Source: Thiohalocapsa sp.
GTDB taxonomy: Bacteria; Pseudomonadota; Gammaproteobacteria; Chromatiales; Chromatiaceae
Assembly: GCF_022340605.1 (NCBI RefSeq)
Contig: NZ_JAJDNQ010000076.1
Span: forward strand, 1-64,000
Direction: 5' to 3'
DNA length: 64,000 bases
A model generated the notes under the pieces. It saw only the letters and a list, made by a program, of their open reading frames with translations, was not told the DNA's origin and did not search any database. This document shows positions 25,808 through 35,138 of this stretch, piece after piece. How positions within the stretch are numbered: the first letter of the stretch is position 1; each line of letters opens with the position of its first letter. A program made the translations under genes and the position numbers.

Positions 25808-26266
25808 ATGGATATCCGCAAGGTCAAGAAGCTCATCGAGCTCTTAGAAGAATCCAACGTCGCCGAAATCGAGATCCACGAAGGCGAGGAGTCCGTGCGC
25901 ATCAGCCGCCACGGCAGCATGCCCATGCCGATGATGATGCAGGCGCCGGCTGCCCCCGCGGCACCCGCCGCGGCGCCGGCCGCCAGCGCGACAGCGGCCG
26001 CGGCGAGCACCGCCGAGCCGGAGGTGGACGAGGGCTCGCTGGTGCGCTCGCCCATGGTGGGCACCTTCTACCGGGCGCCATCGCCGGGCAGCAAACCGTT
26101 CGTCGAGGAGGGCCAGGACGTCAAGCTCGGTGACACGCTGTGCATCATCGAGGCGATGAAGATCCTGAACCAGATCGAGTGCGAGAAGGCCGGCGTCGTG
26201 CGCCGTATCCTGGTGGATAACGGCCAACCCGTGGAGTACAACCAGCCGCTGTTCGTCATCGAATGA
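25808..26266 (+). CDS. accB: Biotin carboxyl carrier protein of acetyl-CoA carboxylase
   Basis: A 152-residue carrier that holds biotin on the Lys of EAMKI (about residue 117). The N-terminal [16 protein letters not shown] segment and an Ala/Pro-rich flexible linker (about 40-77) are typical, and the biotinyl domain from about residue 78 contains the thumb region. It works with AccC in the first half-reaction of fatty acid synthesis. Its stop overlaps accC (ATGA), so the two are coupled. Confidence 0.98.
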   Translation: MDIRKVKKLIELLEESNVAEIEIHEGEESVRISRHGSMPMPMMMQAPAAPAAPAAAPAASATAAAASTAEPEVDEGSLVRSPMVGTFYRAPSPGSKPFVEEGQDVKLGDTLCIIEAMKILNQIECEKAGVVRRILVDNGQPVEYNQPLFVIE

Positions 26267-27603
26267 TCGAGAAGATCCTCATCGCCAACCGCGGCGAGAT
26301 CGCGCTGCGCATTCAGCGCGCCTGCCGCGAGCTCGGCATCAAGACCGTCGCCGTGCACTCGGAGCCGGACCGCGACCTGAAGCACGTGCTGCTTGCCGAC
26401 GAGTCCGTCTGCATCGGCCCGGCGCCATCGCGGGACAGCTATCTGCACATCCCGTCCCTCATCAGCGCGGCGGAGGTGACCGACACCGTCGCCATCCATC
26501 CGGGCTACGGGTTCCTGTCCGAAAACGCCGACTTCGCTGAGCGCGTGGAGCGCTCCGGCTTCGTGTTCATCGGCCCCAAGCCCGACACCATCCGGCTGAT
26601 GGGCGACAAGGTCTCCGCCATCAAGGCCATGAAACAGGCCGGCGTGCCCTGCGTGCCTGGCTCCGACGGGCCGCTCGACAGCAACAGCAAGCGCACGCTG
26701 GAGCTGGCCCGCGAGATCGGCTACCCGGTGATCATCAAGGCCGCCGGTGGCGGTGGCGGACGCGGCATGCGCGTGGTGCACTCCGACGCCACACTGCTGA
26801 ACGCCATCTCGCTCACCAAGGCCGAGGCCGGCGCCGCCTTCGGCAACGACACCGTGTACATGGAGAAATACCTGGAGAACCCACGCCACGTGGAGTTCCA
26901 GGTGCTGGCCGACCAGTACGGCAACGCCATCCACTTGGGCGAGCGCGACTGTTCCATGCAGCGCCGCCACCAGAAGGTGGTGGAAGAGGCCCCGGCACCC
27001 GGCATCACGCCGGAGCAGCGTGCCTTCATCGGCGGTCGCTGCGCCGAGGCCTGCAGCAAGGTCGGCTACCGCGGTGTCGGCACCTTCGAGTTCCTGTACC
27101 AGGACGGCGAGTTCTACTTCATCGAGATGAACACGCGCGTCCAGGTGGAACACCCTGTGACGGAGATGATCACCGGCGTCGACATCGTCAAGGAGCAGAT
27201 CCTGGTGGCCTCCGGCGAGCAATTACGCTACCGCCAGGAGGACATCACCTGGCGCGGCCACGCCATCGAGTGCCGCCTCAACGCAGAACATCCGGAGACC
27301 TTCCGTCCCAGCCCCGGGCGCATTGAGGAGTTCCATGCGCCGGGCGGCCCCGGTATTCGCATGGATACGCACATCTACGCCGGTTATGTCGTGCCGCCTT
27401 ACTACGACTCTATGATCGGCAAGCTCATTGCCCACGGCGAGGATCGCCCGGCGGCACTGGCACGCATGTGCAACGCCTTGCGGGAGACGATCATCGAAGG
27501 CATCGACACCAACATCCCGCTACAACGCCAGATCATGAAGGATGCCGCCTTCCAGCAGGGGGGCGCCAACATCCACTATCTGGAAAAGAAGCTCGGCCTC
27601 TAA
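26263..27603 (+). CDS. accC: Biotin carboxylase subunit of acetyl-CoA carboxylase
   Basis: A 446-residue enzyme that carboxylates AccB-bound biotin with ATP and bicarbonate. [17 protein letters not shown] opens the protein, the glycine-rich ATP loop reads [12 protein letters not shown] at about 159-170, and [14 protein letters not shown] is at about 288-301. The length matches E. coli AccC. It overlaps accB. After the stop, a block containing repeat elements B and C precedes prmA. Confidence 0.99.
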   Translation: MIEKILIANRGEIALRIQRACRELGIKTVAVHSEPDRDLKHVLLADESVCIGPAPSRDSYLHIPSLISAAEVTDTVAIHPGYGFLSENADFAERVERSGFVFIGPKPDTIRLMGDKVSAIKAMKQAGVPCVPGSDGPLDSNSKRTLELAREIGYPVIIKAAGGGGGRGMRVVHSDATLLNAISLTKAEAGAAFGNDTVYMEKYLENPRHVEFQVLADQYGNAIHLGERDCSMQRRHQKVVEEAPAPGITPEQRAFIGGRCAEACSKVGYRGVGTFEFLYQDGEFYFIEMNTRVQVEHPVTEMITGVDIVKEQILVASGEQLRYRQEDITWRGHAIECRLNAEHPETFRPSPGRIEEFHAPGGPGIRMDTHIYAGYVVPPYYDSMIGKLIAHGEDRPAALARMCNALRETIIEGIDTNIPLQRQIMKDAAFQQGGANIHYLEKKLGL

Positions 27604-27635
27604 ATGAGGGACTACGGGCTAGAGGCAAGGGACTA

Positions 27636-27822
27636 GTGCACGGCCTTGGAATTGTCGATACCGCTCGCTGCCCGGCGCGAGCAAGCGTCGCCTTGGAGGG
27701 CGACACTCCGGCCATCGCGACCTGCGGCCAGAGTGTCGGCCGGAGTTTCGGCCTCCAGGTCGACACGGATCAGCGCCGCGGGCGGCGTTGAGAGTGGTCT
27801 CAATACTTCCGCATCAATGCAC
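27636..27822. repeat. Repeat element B, copy 2
   Basis: This copy starts GTGCACGGCCTTGGAATTG and ends CTTCCGCATCAATGCAC. The flanks are ACTA on the left and TAGG on the right, and the left flank is a CTA-rich tract (GGGCTAGAGG, GGGACTAG). It is nearly collinear with copy 1 and shares its internal palindromes. Confidence 0.8.
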
Positions 27823-27863
27823 TAGGTGCCACGCGCTGCGCCCGGTACCCGGACTCACCCCTG

Positions 27864-28010
27864 GTGCACCAGCGCGGAAATGCCGAGACCGAACTCCCGC
27901 GTTGTCCTAATCGGAGTCGTCATCGAATCTCCGCACGGTTGGAACCACGATTACGACTACGGCAACGGCAACGGCAACGACCTGAGACGGTCTCGGGACT
28001 TGCTGTTGCA
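27864..28010 (+). repeat. Repeat element C, copy 2
   Basis: It begins GTGCACCAGCGCGGAAATGC and ends GGTCTCGGGACTTGCTGTTGC. The hairpin is less perfect than in copy 3, and the hexanucleotide tract is GGCAAC repeated about three times rather than GACAAC. A 41-bp spacer separates it from element B. The whole B-C block fills the accC-prmA gap (27604-28048), which has no gene. Confidence 0.75.
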
Positions 28011-28048
28011 CCAGTCCCCCTACCCTGGCCCCTACTAGCCCCTCATTC

Positions 28049-28978
28049 ATGCCCTGGCTGCAGCTCACAGTGATTGTCGACCGCGACCACGCCGAGCCGG
28101 TAGAGTCGGTGCTGGAGAAGACCGGCGCGTTGGCCGTCACCATCGATGACGGCGCCGAGGAGACACCCACCGGCGGCGCGGCCGATCCGATCGCGGGCGG
28201 CGTCTGGGAGCCCGCGCCCGCCACCCAGCCGTTGTGGCAGCAGATCCGCGTCACCGCGCTGTTCGAGGACAACGATGCGGGCGCCGGCGCGGCGCGGCAG
28301 GCCGCCGAGCGGCTCGCCGCGCTGGCGTTGTTCCCGCCCGGCGTCACCCGCCTGGAGGATCGCCCCTGGGAACGAATCTGGCTGGAGGAGTTTCACCCCA
28401 CCCGCTTCGGCCGGCGGCTCTGGGTCTGCCCGCGCGGCCAACGCCCGCCCGAGGCTGGGGCAACCGATTGGACCGGCGTCGTTGTCGATCTGGACCCCGG
28501 GCTCGCCTTCGGCACCGGTCATCACCCGACCACTGCGCTCTGTCTTACCTGGCTGGACGGGCTGGACCTGGTCGGCAAGCGGGTACTGGACTACGGCTGC
28601 GGCTCGGGCATTCTCGCCATTGCCGCGCTGAAGCTCGGCGCCGCGGCCGCCATCGCCGTCGACCACGACCCGCAGGCGCTCGAGGCCACGGTGGACAACG
28701 CTAGCGGCAACGGCGTGCTGGAGCGACTCTCCGTGCTGCGTCCCGAGCAATCGCCCGACGCGCCCGCCGACGTAGTGGTGGCCAACATTCTCGCCGGACC
28801 GCTGTTGGAGCTGGCACCAACGCTCACGGCACTGGCGGCGCCGGACGCGACGATCGGTCTCTCGGGCATACTGTGTCATCAGGCGCAGCGCATCACTGAT
28901 GCCTATGGGGGGCATTTCCTGATGAATTATCCTGAGACCTGCGATGGCTGGGCGCTGATCACCGGCCGGCGGCGCTGA
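28049..28978 (+). CDS. prmA: Ribosomal protein L11 methyltransferase
   Basis: A 309-residue SAM-dependent enzyme that trimethylates ribosomal protein L11. The N-terminal substrate domain (MPWLQLTVIVDRDHAEPVE) is followed by DLDPGLAFGTGHHPTT, the SAM motif LDYGCGSGILAI, and VVVANILAGPLLELA. Length is normal, with a slightly extended linker near residues 30-60. It precedes dusB-fis, the E. coli order. Confidence 0.97.
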   Translation: MPWLQLTVIVDRDHAEPVESVLEKTGALAVTIDDGAEETPTGGAADPIAGGVWEPAPATQPLWQQIRVTALFEDNDAGAGAARQAAERLAALALFPPGVTRLEDRPWERIWLEEFHPTRFGRRLWVCPRGQRPPEAGATDWTGVVVDLDPGLAFGTGHHPTTALCLTWLDGLDLVGKRVLDYGCGSGILAIAALKLGAAAAIAVDHDPQALEATVDNASGNGVLERLSVLRPEQSPDAPADVVVANILAGPLLELAPTLTALAAPDATIGLSGILCHQAQRITDAYGGHFLMNYPETCDGWALITGRRR

Positions 28979-29166
28979 CCCCGCGTGCGACCTGCACGGG
29001 GTTGCGGCCTGTCGTTCACGAATTGACGACAAACACCCTGTCGCGTCGACACTAATTACCAAAAATCAATACGATGTGCACTTGGCAGTGCACATTAGGT
29101 GCATTTGTCGGTGAAATTCGGGCATATGCAGTGATGCACGGCACTGTGCCGGCGCGCGAGTTTGGC

Positions 29167-29172
29167 TAGAAT
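29167..29172 (+). promoter_or_regulatory. Candidate -10 element upstream of dusB-fis
   Basis: TAGAAT lies just before the GC-containing segment TTCGGCTC, about 33 bases before the first possible dusB start. No matching -35 box is convincing. fis promoters are typically weak at -35 and respond to supercoiling and growth rate, which would fit. Confidence 0.3.
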
Positions 29173-29204
29173 TTCGGCTCTTAGCACCGCCTCCTCGGTG
29201 ACCC

Positions 29205-30383
29205 ATGCCAGCCCTGCCGACGCGCCCGTACTCCAATGGCGACGCAACCGCCGCCGTGCGGCCCTGCGCTAACCCCGATGGGGTATCGGGCGTACCCTTA
29301 AAGGCTGAGTCATCAAATTGCCTGACAGCCACACCCTTACGTGAAGCAAAGATAGAATGCTTGCCTTCGACCTGGGGCGATCCGCTAAGGATTGGTAACG
29401 TAGAGATCGAGAACCGGCTCATTCTGGCTCCTATGGCCGGCATCACCGACCGGCCCTTCCGCAGCCTCTGCCGGCGCCTGGGCGCGGGGCTCGCGGTGTC
29501 CGAGATGCTCTCCGCCAACCCGGCGCTGCGCGGCTCGCGCAAGAGCCGCGAGCGCGCCGACCACCGCGGCGAGCCCGGCCCGATTGCGGTGCAGATCGCG
29601 GGCAGCGATCCCGCCTGGATGGCCGAGGCCGCTCGCGCCAGCGTGGACCAGGGGGCCGAGATCATCGACATCAACCTGGGCTGCCCGGCAAAGAAGGTCT
29701 GCAAGGTGGCCGCCGGTTCCGCGCTGCTGCGCGACGAGCCGCTGGTGGCGCGCATCCTGGCGGCCGTGGTCAATGCGGTGCCCGTGCCCGTGACGCTGAA
29801 GACCCGCACCGGCTGGTCGCCCGAGACGCGCAACCTGCGCCGCATCGCTAAGATCGCGAAGGAATCCGGCATCGCCATGCTGGCGGTGCATGGACGCACC
29901 CGCGCTTGCGGCTACAGCGGCTTGGCTGAATTCGACAGTCTGCGGGCGCTGCGCGCCGAGACCGACTTGCCGCTGGTGGCCAACGGCGACATCGACTCGC
30001 CCGAGCGGGCCCGATGGGTGCTCGGCTACACCGGCGCCGACGCCGTGATGATCGGCCGCGCGGCGCAGGGCCGCCCCTGGCTGTTCCGTGAGATCAGCCA
30101 CTACCTTGCCACGGGCGAGCGGCTGCCACCGCCGACACCGGCATGGGTTTGCGCGACCCTGCTTGGCCACCTGGATGCGCTATACGACCTTTACGGCACC
30201 GCCCGCGGCCCGCGCATCGCCCGCAAGCACATCGGCTGGTACCTGCGCGGACAATGGCCCGGGGACGACCCATGCCGCAACGAAATCCTGGCCCGCATCA
30301 ACCGGGCCGAGACGACTCAACGACAAACCGAATTGGTCCGCAGCCTGTTCGACGGGCTGCGGCCCCTGGAGGATGCAGCATGA
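29205..30383 (+). CDS. dusB: tRNA-dihydrouridine synthase B
   Basis: This flavin enzyme reduces specific uridines in the tRNA D-loop. Motifs are LAPMAGITDRPFRSLCRRLG, the catalytic Cys in NLGCPAKKV, LKTRTGW, AVHGRTR and the FMN phosphate site MIGRAAQGRPWLF. The ATG at 29205 would add some 50 unusual residues before LRIGNVEIENRL, where other DusB proteins begin. An internal start such as TTG 29361 is therefore plausible, and the start is uncertain. The stop overlaps fis (ATGA), as expected for the dusB-fis operon. Confidence 0.94.
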   Translation: MPALPTRPYSNGDATAAVRPCANPDGVSGVPLKAESSNCLTATPLREAKIECLPSTWGDPLRIGNVEIENRLILAPMAGITDRPFRSLCRRLGAGLAVSEMLSANPALRGSRKSRERADHRGEPGPIAVQIAGSDPAWMAEAARASVDQGAEIIDINLGCPAKKVCKVAAGSALLRDEPLVARILAAVVNAVPVPVTLKTRTGWSPETRNLRRIAKIAKESGIAMLAVHGRTRACGYSGLAEFDSLRALRAETDLPLVANGDIDSPERARWVLGYTGADAVMIGRAAQGRPWLFREISHYLATGERLPPPTPAWVCATLLGHLDALYDLYGTARGPRIARKHIGWYLRGQWPGDDPCRNEILARINRAETTQRQTELVRSLFDGLRPLEDAA

Positions 30384-30709
30384 GCAGCGCAACAGCCGCC
30401 GAGCTTGCGCAAGTGGACAATCGGGAAGCACATCGGGAAGGACTGACCGTGATTCAGATGAGTCGAGGCGAGCCGCTGCGCGAATGCGTGCGCACCGCCG
30501 TGCGCGTCTACCTGCGCAACATGGACGGCCAAGAGGTGCAGGGTCTGCACCGTCTGGTGATGGACGAGGTGGAGCGCCCCCTCATCGAGACGGTGCTGGA
30601 GAGCACCAACAACAACCAATCGGTCACGGCCCGCATACTCGGCATCAGCCGCAGCACGCTCCGCAAGAAGCTTGCCTGCTATGCCGAAACACCGCAGACA
30701 AAGGGCTGA
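30380..30709 (+). CDS. fis: Nucleoid-associated regulator Fis
   Basis: A 109-residue DNA-bending protein that activates rRNA promoters and shapes the nucleoid. The C-terminal HTH (STNNNQSVTARILGISRSTL, then RKKL) is canonical, and the central helix includes VMDEVERPLIETVLE. The N-terminus differs from E. coli Fis, as is usual outside Enterobacterales. It starts within the dusB stop codon, so it depends on dusB transcription. Confidence 0.96.
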   Translation: MSSATAAELAQVDNREAHREGLTVIQMSRGEPLRECVRTAVRVYLRNMDGQEVQGLHRLVMDEVERPLIETVLESTNNNQSVTARILGISRSTLRKKLACYAETPQTKG

Positions 30710-30998
30710 GGCCACCTGCCCCTCCCGTCTCACCACCGCTGACCGCCGCCGCAAGGACCTGCCGTTGGTGCAGGCGCCCCTCTGCGGCGCGGGTTCCGCG
30801 GTGGCATAATTCCCCTTCCAGCAGCGCGCTGCCCGCCGGACGCGGCACCGATCCGCAACCATAGGCTCGCGCCATTCGCGGCGTCTCACGCATAGCCCAA
30901 CCGGCCAGTGCGATGCACCGGGCACCCCGGCGATGTCGGCGCGACCCGGCGACCGCAGCAGACACCGCGCCTACCGAACCAACATCGCGAGGCCCTAC
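30710..30998. other. Gap between fis and purH
   Basis: This 289-bp gap has no recognisable gene, dispersed repeat, terminator or PurR-like operator. Its composition resembles its surroundings. Confidence 0.5.
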
Positions 30999-32567
30999 AT
31001 GCAACCCATCCGACGCGCCCTGATCAGCGTCTCCGACAAGACCGGCCTCGCCGACTTCGCCCGAGCACTGACCGAGCGCGGTGTCGAGATCCTCTCCACC
31101 GGCGGCACCTCCAAGCTGCTCACCGATGCCGACATCCCCGTCACCGAGGTCTCGGACCACACCGGCTTCCCGGAAATCATGGGCGGACGGGTTAAGACGC
31201 TGCACCCGCGCATCCACGGCGGCATCCTCGGCCGCCGCGGCATCGACGACGCGGTGATGCACGAGAACGAGATCAAGCCCATCGACCTGGTGGTGGTGAA
31301 CCTCTATCCGTTCGAGGCCACCATCGCCAAGCCCGACTGCGACCTCCCCACCGCCATCGAGAACATCGACATCGGCGGCCCGGCAATGCTGCGCGCGGCG
31401 GCCAAGAACCACGCCGCGGTGACCGTCGTCGTGGACGCCGCCGACTACGCCCGCGTGCTCGCCGAGATGGCCGACCACGACGGCGCGGTCAGCGATACCA
31501 CCCGCTTCGACCTGGCGGTGAAGGCCTTCGAGCACACCGCCGCCTACGACGGCGCCATCGCCAACTACCTCGGCAGCATCCTCGAGCACCCGGAGCACAA
31601 GCCCGAGGCTTGGCCGCGCACCTTCAACCTCCAGTTCCACAAGCGCCAGCCCATGCGCTACGGCGAGAACCCGCACCAGCAGGCCGCCTTCTACAGCGCG
31701 CGCCAGGTGCCGCCGGCCTCCGTCGCCGGCGCCGAGCAGCTTCAGGGCAAAGAACTCAGCTACAACAACATCGCCGACACCGACGCCGCTCTAGAGTGCG
31801 TGAAGCAATTTTCCGACGGCCCCGCCTGCGTCATCGTCAAGCACGCCAACCCCTGCGGCGTCGCCTATGGCGAAACCCTGAAGCACGCCTACGAGCGCGC
31901 CTTCGCCACCGACCCGGAGTCCGCCTTCGGCGGCATCATCGCCTTCAATGGCGAGCTCGACGCCGAGACGGCCGAGGCCATCGTGCAGCGCCAGTTCGTG
32001 GAGGTGATCATCGCACCCTCCGTCACACCCGACGCCACGGCGGCCGTCGCCGCCAAGAAGAACGTGAGGCTCCTCGCCTGCGGTGCCTGGGGCGATGAGG
32101 TCGCCCCCTTCATGGACTACAAGCGCGTCCTGGGCGGCCTGCTGGTGCAGGACGCGGACTTGGCCCTCACCGGCGAGCTCAAGGTCGTGACCCGCCGCGC
32201 ACCGTCCGAGCAGGAGATGCGCGACCTGCTGTTCGGCTGGCGCGTGGCCAAGTTCGTCAAGTCCAACGCCATCGTCTACGCACGCGATGCGCAGACCATC
32301 GGCGTCGGCGCCGGGCAGATGAGTCGGGTCAACTCCGCACGCATCGCCAGCATTAAGGCGGAGCAGGCCGGGCTCGCGGTACAGGACGCGGTGATGGCAT
32401 CCGACGCCTTCTTCCCGTTCCGCGACGGCATCGACCAGGCCGCCGCCAACGGCATCGCGGCCGTGATCCAGCCCGGCGGCTCCATGCGCGACGAGGAGGT
32501 CATCGCTGCCGCAGACGAGCACGGCATGGCGATGGTCTTCACCGGCATGCGGCATTTCCGCCACTAA
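30999..32567 (+). CDS. purH: Bifunctional AICAR transformylase / IMP cyclohydrolase
   Basis: This 522-residue cytoplasmic enzyme catalyses the last two steps of IMP synthesis. The N-terminal cyclohydrolase domain begins [20 protein letters not shown] and includes [16 protein letters not shown]. The C-terminal transformylase domain carries [13 protein letters not shown] and [11 protein letters not shown]. The start is ATG 30999, which gives the normal length. It lies downstream of fis, an order common in gammaproteobacteria. Confidence 0.98.
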   Translation: MQPIRRALISVSDKTGLADFARALTERGVEILSTGGTSKLLTDADIPVTEVSDHTGFPEIMGGRVKTLHPRIHGGILGRRGIDDAVMHENEIKPIDLVVVNLYPFEATIAKPDCDLPTAIENIDIGGPAMLRAAAKNHAAVTVVVDAADYARVLAEMADHDGAVSDTTRFDLAVKAFEHTAAYDGAIANYLGSILEHPEHKPEAWPRTFNLQFHKRQPMRYGENPHQQAAFYSARQVPPASVAGAEQLQGKELSYNNIADTDAALECVKQFSDGPACVIVKHANPCGVAYGETLKHAYERAFATDPESAFGGIIAFNGELDAETAEAIVQRQFVEVIIAPSVTPDATAAVAAKKNVRLLACGAWGDEVAPFMDYKRVLGGLLVQDADLALTGELKVVTRRAPSEQEMRDLLFGWRVAKFVKSNAIVYARDAQTIGVGAGQMSRVNSARIASIKAEQAGLAVQDAVMASDAFFPFRDGIDQAAANGIAAVIQPGGSMRDEEVIAAADEHGMAMVFTGMRHFRH

Positions 32568-32600
32568 AATCAGGGGCTAGGAGCTAGGAGCCGGCAACTA

Positions 32601-32744
32601 GTGCTTCGCTGCGGAAATTCCGAAACCGGGCTCCCCCGTGGTCGTGGTCGTGGTCGTAATCGAATATCCGGACGGTGGAGATCACGATTACGACCACGAC
32701 AACGACAACGACAACGACCCGAGACGGTCTCGGGACTTGTGCAC
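32601..32744 (+). repeat. Repeat element C, copy 3 (best hairpin)
   Basis: It runs from GTGCTTCGCTGCGGAAATTC to GGTCTCGGGACTTGTGCAC. GTCGTGGTCGTAATCG pairs perfectly with CGATTACGACCACGAC (16 bp) around a loop containing TCCGGA. After the stem come three to four GACAAC units. The flanks are CTA on the left and TAG on the right, within CTAGG-rich tracts. It lies between purH and the LpxA gene. Confidence 0.85.
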
Positions 32745-32770
32745 TAGGCCCCCAGCCCCTAGCCCCTCAT

Positions 32771-33544
32771 ATGCTCCACCCCACCGCCATCATCGAGCCC
32801 GGCGCCGAGCTGCACCAGAGCGTGCGGGTGGGCCCCTACTCCATCGTTGAGGCGGGCGCGGTGTTGGGCGAGGGCTGCGTGGTGGAAAGCTGCGCGCGCG
32901 TCTACGGCCACACGCGACTCGGGCGCAACAACCGGGTCTGCCATGGCGTAACGCTGGGGTCAGACCCCCAGGACCTTGGCTACACCCCCGCCAAGGCCAG
33001 GCCGCTCACCATCGGCGACGACAACAGGTTCCACGAGGGCGTCAACATCAGCCACGGCATCAAGTCCGAGGCCGGCACCCGCATCGGCAGCCGCAACTTC
33101 TTCATGGCCCACAGCCACGTGGGCCATGACTGCACCGTGGGCGACGACAACATCTTCGCCAACACCGCCACCCTGGCGGGACACGTGGAGCTGGACCACC
33201 ATGTGTTCGTATCCGGCCAGGTGGCGGTGCACCAGTTCTGCCGCATCGGCGCCTACGTCATGCTCGGTGGTGTCAGCGGCGTGCCCAAGGACGTGCCGCC
33301 GTTCGTCATCGCCAACGGCCAGCGCGCGCGCATCGTCGGCCTCAACCTCGTGGGGCTGAAGCGCAACGGCTTCGACGCCGCACGCCGGGCGCACATCAAG
33401 GCCGTCTACAAGCTGCTGTTCCACTCCGGTCTGCGCCTGGCCGAGGCTCTGGCCCGCGCCGAGCAGGAGCTGCCGGGGCCGGATACGGATACCATCGTCG
33501 CCTTCTGTCGCGGCTCCGAGCGCGGCATCACCGGCTTTGTCTGA
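32771..33544 (+). CDS. lpxA: LpxA-type acyl-ACP:UDP-GlcNAc O-acyltransferase
   Basis: A 257-residue left-handed beta-helix enzyme that starts lipid A synthesis. The hexapeptide repeats begin at [20 protein letters not shown]. The active-site region [13 protein letters not shown] keeps both His positions, and [18 protein letters not shown] and [10 protein letters not shown] match LpxA. The gene stands alone between purH and apaG instead of in the usual lpxD-fabZ-lpxA-lpxB cluster, so it may be a second or divergent LpxA. ATG 32771 is used; a longer frame would read through the repeat element. Confidence 0.9.
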   Translation: MLHPTAIIEPGAELHQSVRVGPYSIVEAGAVLGEGCVVESCARVYGHTRLGRNNRVCHGVTLGSDPQDLGYTPAKARPLTIGDDNRFHEGVNISHGIKSEAGTRIGSRNFFMAHSHVGHDCTVGDDNIFANTATLAGHVELDHHVFVSGQVAVHQFCRIGAYVMLGGVSGVPKDVPPFVIANGQRARIVGLNLVGLKRNGFDAARRAHIKAVYKLLFHSGLRLAEALARAEQELPGPDTDTIVAFCRGSERGITGFV

Positions 33545-33567
33545 ACCACCAGTCACGGGAGCCCCAG

Positions 33568-33951
33568 ATGGCAACCGAAGAGCGTTACCGGATCGAAGTC
33601 AGCGCGGTCAGCGACTACATCGCCGAGCAGTCCGCTCCTGAAGATGGCCGCTATGTCTTCGCCTACACCATCACCATCCGCAACACGGGCGAGATCCCCG
33701 CGAAGCTCCTGAACCGGCACTGGATCGTCACCGATGCCGACGGCAAGGTGCAGGAAGTGCGCGGTGCCGGGGTGGTCGGGGAGCAGCCGCACCTCCAGCC
33801 CGGCGAGTCTTTCCGATACACCAGCGGCACGCAACTTGCGACCCCACTGGGGAGCATGCACGGCAGCTACGACATGCTGGCCGACGACGGCACCCGATTC
33901 GACGCGGAAATCGCGCCGTTCTCCTTGGGCGACCGGGGCCGGCTGCACTAA
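33568..33951 (+). CDS. apaG: ApaG domain protein
   Basis: A 127-residue protein of the ApaG/DUF525 beta-sandwich family. Typical features are YVFAYTITIRNTGEIPAKLL, RHWIVTDADGKVQEVRGAGV and PHLQPGESFRYTSGTQL. Its biochemical role is unclear, although fusions of this domain to F-box and polymerase-related proteins are known. It precedes apaH by about 330 bp, with a C-type repeat between, whereas in E. coli the two genes are adjacent. Confidence 0.95.
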   Translation: MATEERYRIEVSAVSDYIAEQSAPEDGRYVFAYTITIRNTGEIPAKLLNRHWIVTDADGKVQEVRGAGVVGEQPHLQPGESFRYTSGTQLATPLGSMHGSYDMLADDGTRFDAEIAPFSLGDRGRLH

Positions 33952-34110
33952 CTGCCTCGCGGGGGAGTGCCCTGCAAGGTGCGTCGAGCTGCCCACGGAA
34001 TCCAGCACCTTGGCCCTCGGTGCTCGGCGCTCGGCCCCGTTTCAGCCAATTTTGCAGGCGTCAACCCGGGTGATGCCGGAGCCGCGAAACCAGGTCGAAG
34101 TCTCTGCTCG

Positions 34111-34204
<94 letters not shown>

Positions 34205-34281
34205 AGTGCGCCCATCCACCATTTGGCGGCAACCTCGACGTCCGCCAGCCAACCGACGAATGGCCTCCCTTAGAATCTGAT

Positions 34282-35115
34282 ATGGCTACCTACGCCATCG
34301 GCGACATCCAGGGCTGCTACGACGAGTTGCGGCGGCTGCTGGACCACATCGAGTTCGACCCCACCCGCGACAAGCTCTGGTCGGTGGGCGATCTGGTGAA
34401 CCGCGGGCCTGGCTCGCTTGCGGTGCTGCGCTGGTTCAAAGCGCTCGGCGAGCGGGCCGTCGTGGTGCTGGGCAACCACGACCTGCACCTGCTCGCGCTC
34501 GCCGCCGGCAATCACCGGCGGGCGAAGAGCCACACCATGGACGAGGTGCTGAACGCCCCGGACCGCGATGAGCTGCTGCACTGGCTGCGCCATCGTCCCG
34601 TGTTGCATTACAGCGACCACAAGCGCTTCGCCATGGTCCACGCCGGTCTGCCGCCGCAGTGGGACCTCACCCAGGCGCGCGCCTGTGCGGCGGAGCTGGA
34701 GGTGGAGCTGCGCGGCCCCGGCTATGCCGACTTCCTGCACGCCATGTATGGCAACGAGCCGGACTTGTGGTCGGACGACCTGCGCGGCACCGATCGGCTC
34801 CGCTTCATCACCAACTGCTTCACGCGCCTACGCTACTGCAACATCGACGGCCGCCTCCTGCTGCACGAGGACGCCCTGCCGGGCAGCCAGCCGGAACACG
34901 CCCTCCCCTGGTTCAAGGTACCGGGCCGGGCGAGCCGGGAGACGCGCATCGTCTTCGGCCACTGGTCCACGCTCGGCTACGCGGCCGAGCACAACGCCTG
35001 GGCGCTGGACACGGGCTGCGTCTGGGGTGGACGCCTGACCGCCGTGCGCATCCGCCGCAAGCGGCCCATCAAGGTCTACGACCTCGACTGCCAGGGCCAT
35101 CAGACACCGGGCTGA
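34282..35115 (+). CDS. apaH: Bis(5'-nucleosyl)-tetraphosphatase, symmetrical
   Basis: A 277-residue metallophosphatase that splits Ap4A into two ADP. The metal-binding motifs are complete: GDIQGCYDELRRLL, GDLVNRGPGSL and LGNHDLHLLAL, with the later FGHWSTLGY and ALDTGCVWGG. The start is ATG 34282 and the length is normal. It lies just upstream of the transglutaminase gene. Confidence 0.97.
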   Translation: MATYAIGDIQGCYDELRRLLDHIEFDPTRDKLWSVGDLVNRGPGSLAVLRWFKALGERAVVVLGNHDLHLLALAAGNHRRAKSHTMDEVLNAPDRDELLHWLRHRPVLHYSDHKRFAMVHAGLPPQWDLTQARACAAELEVELRGPGYADFLHAMYGNEPDLWSDDLRGTDRLRFITNCFTRLRYCNIDGRLLLHEDALPGSQPEHALPWFKVPGRASRETRIVFGHWSTLGYAAEHNAWALDTGCVWGGRLTAVRIRRKRPIKVYDLDCQGHQTPG

Positions 35116-35138
35116 GTGCGCCCGCCCCGCCGACGCCA

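Noticed and set aside
30710..30998. PurR operator or riboswitch before purH
   Set aside because: No palindrome like the PurR box and no conserved purine-riboswitch core is visible.
32641..32760. Arrays of GTCGTG/GACAAC units as a CRISPR or coding repeat
   Set aside because: The units are contiguous 6-mers without spacers and form part of a hairpin element; no cas genes are present, and frames through them give only low-complexity Thr/Val runs.
32675..32770. Longer LpxA start including a poly-Thr N-terminus
   Set aside because: Those codons are repeat element C. LpxA relatives begin near [11 protein letters not shown], so ATG 32771 is right.
34659..35138. Extended start for the transglutaminase inside apaH
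   Set aside because: The upstream part is apaH read in another frame. Membrane helices and family similarity begin after ATG 35139.
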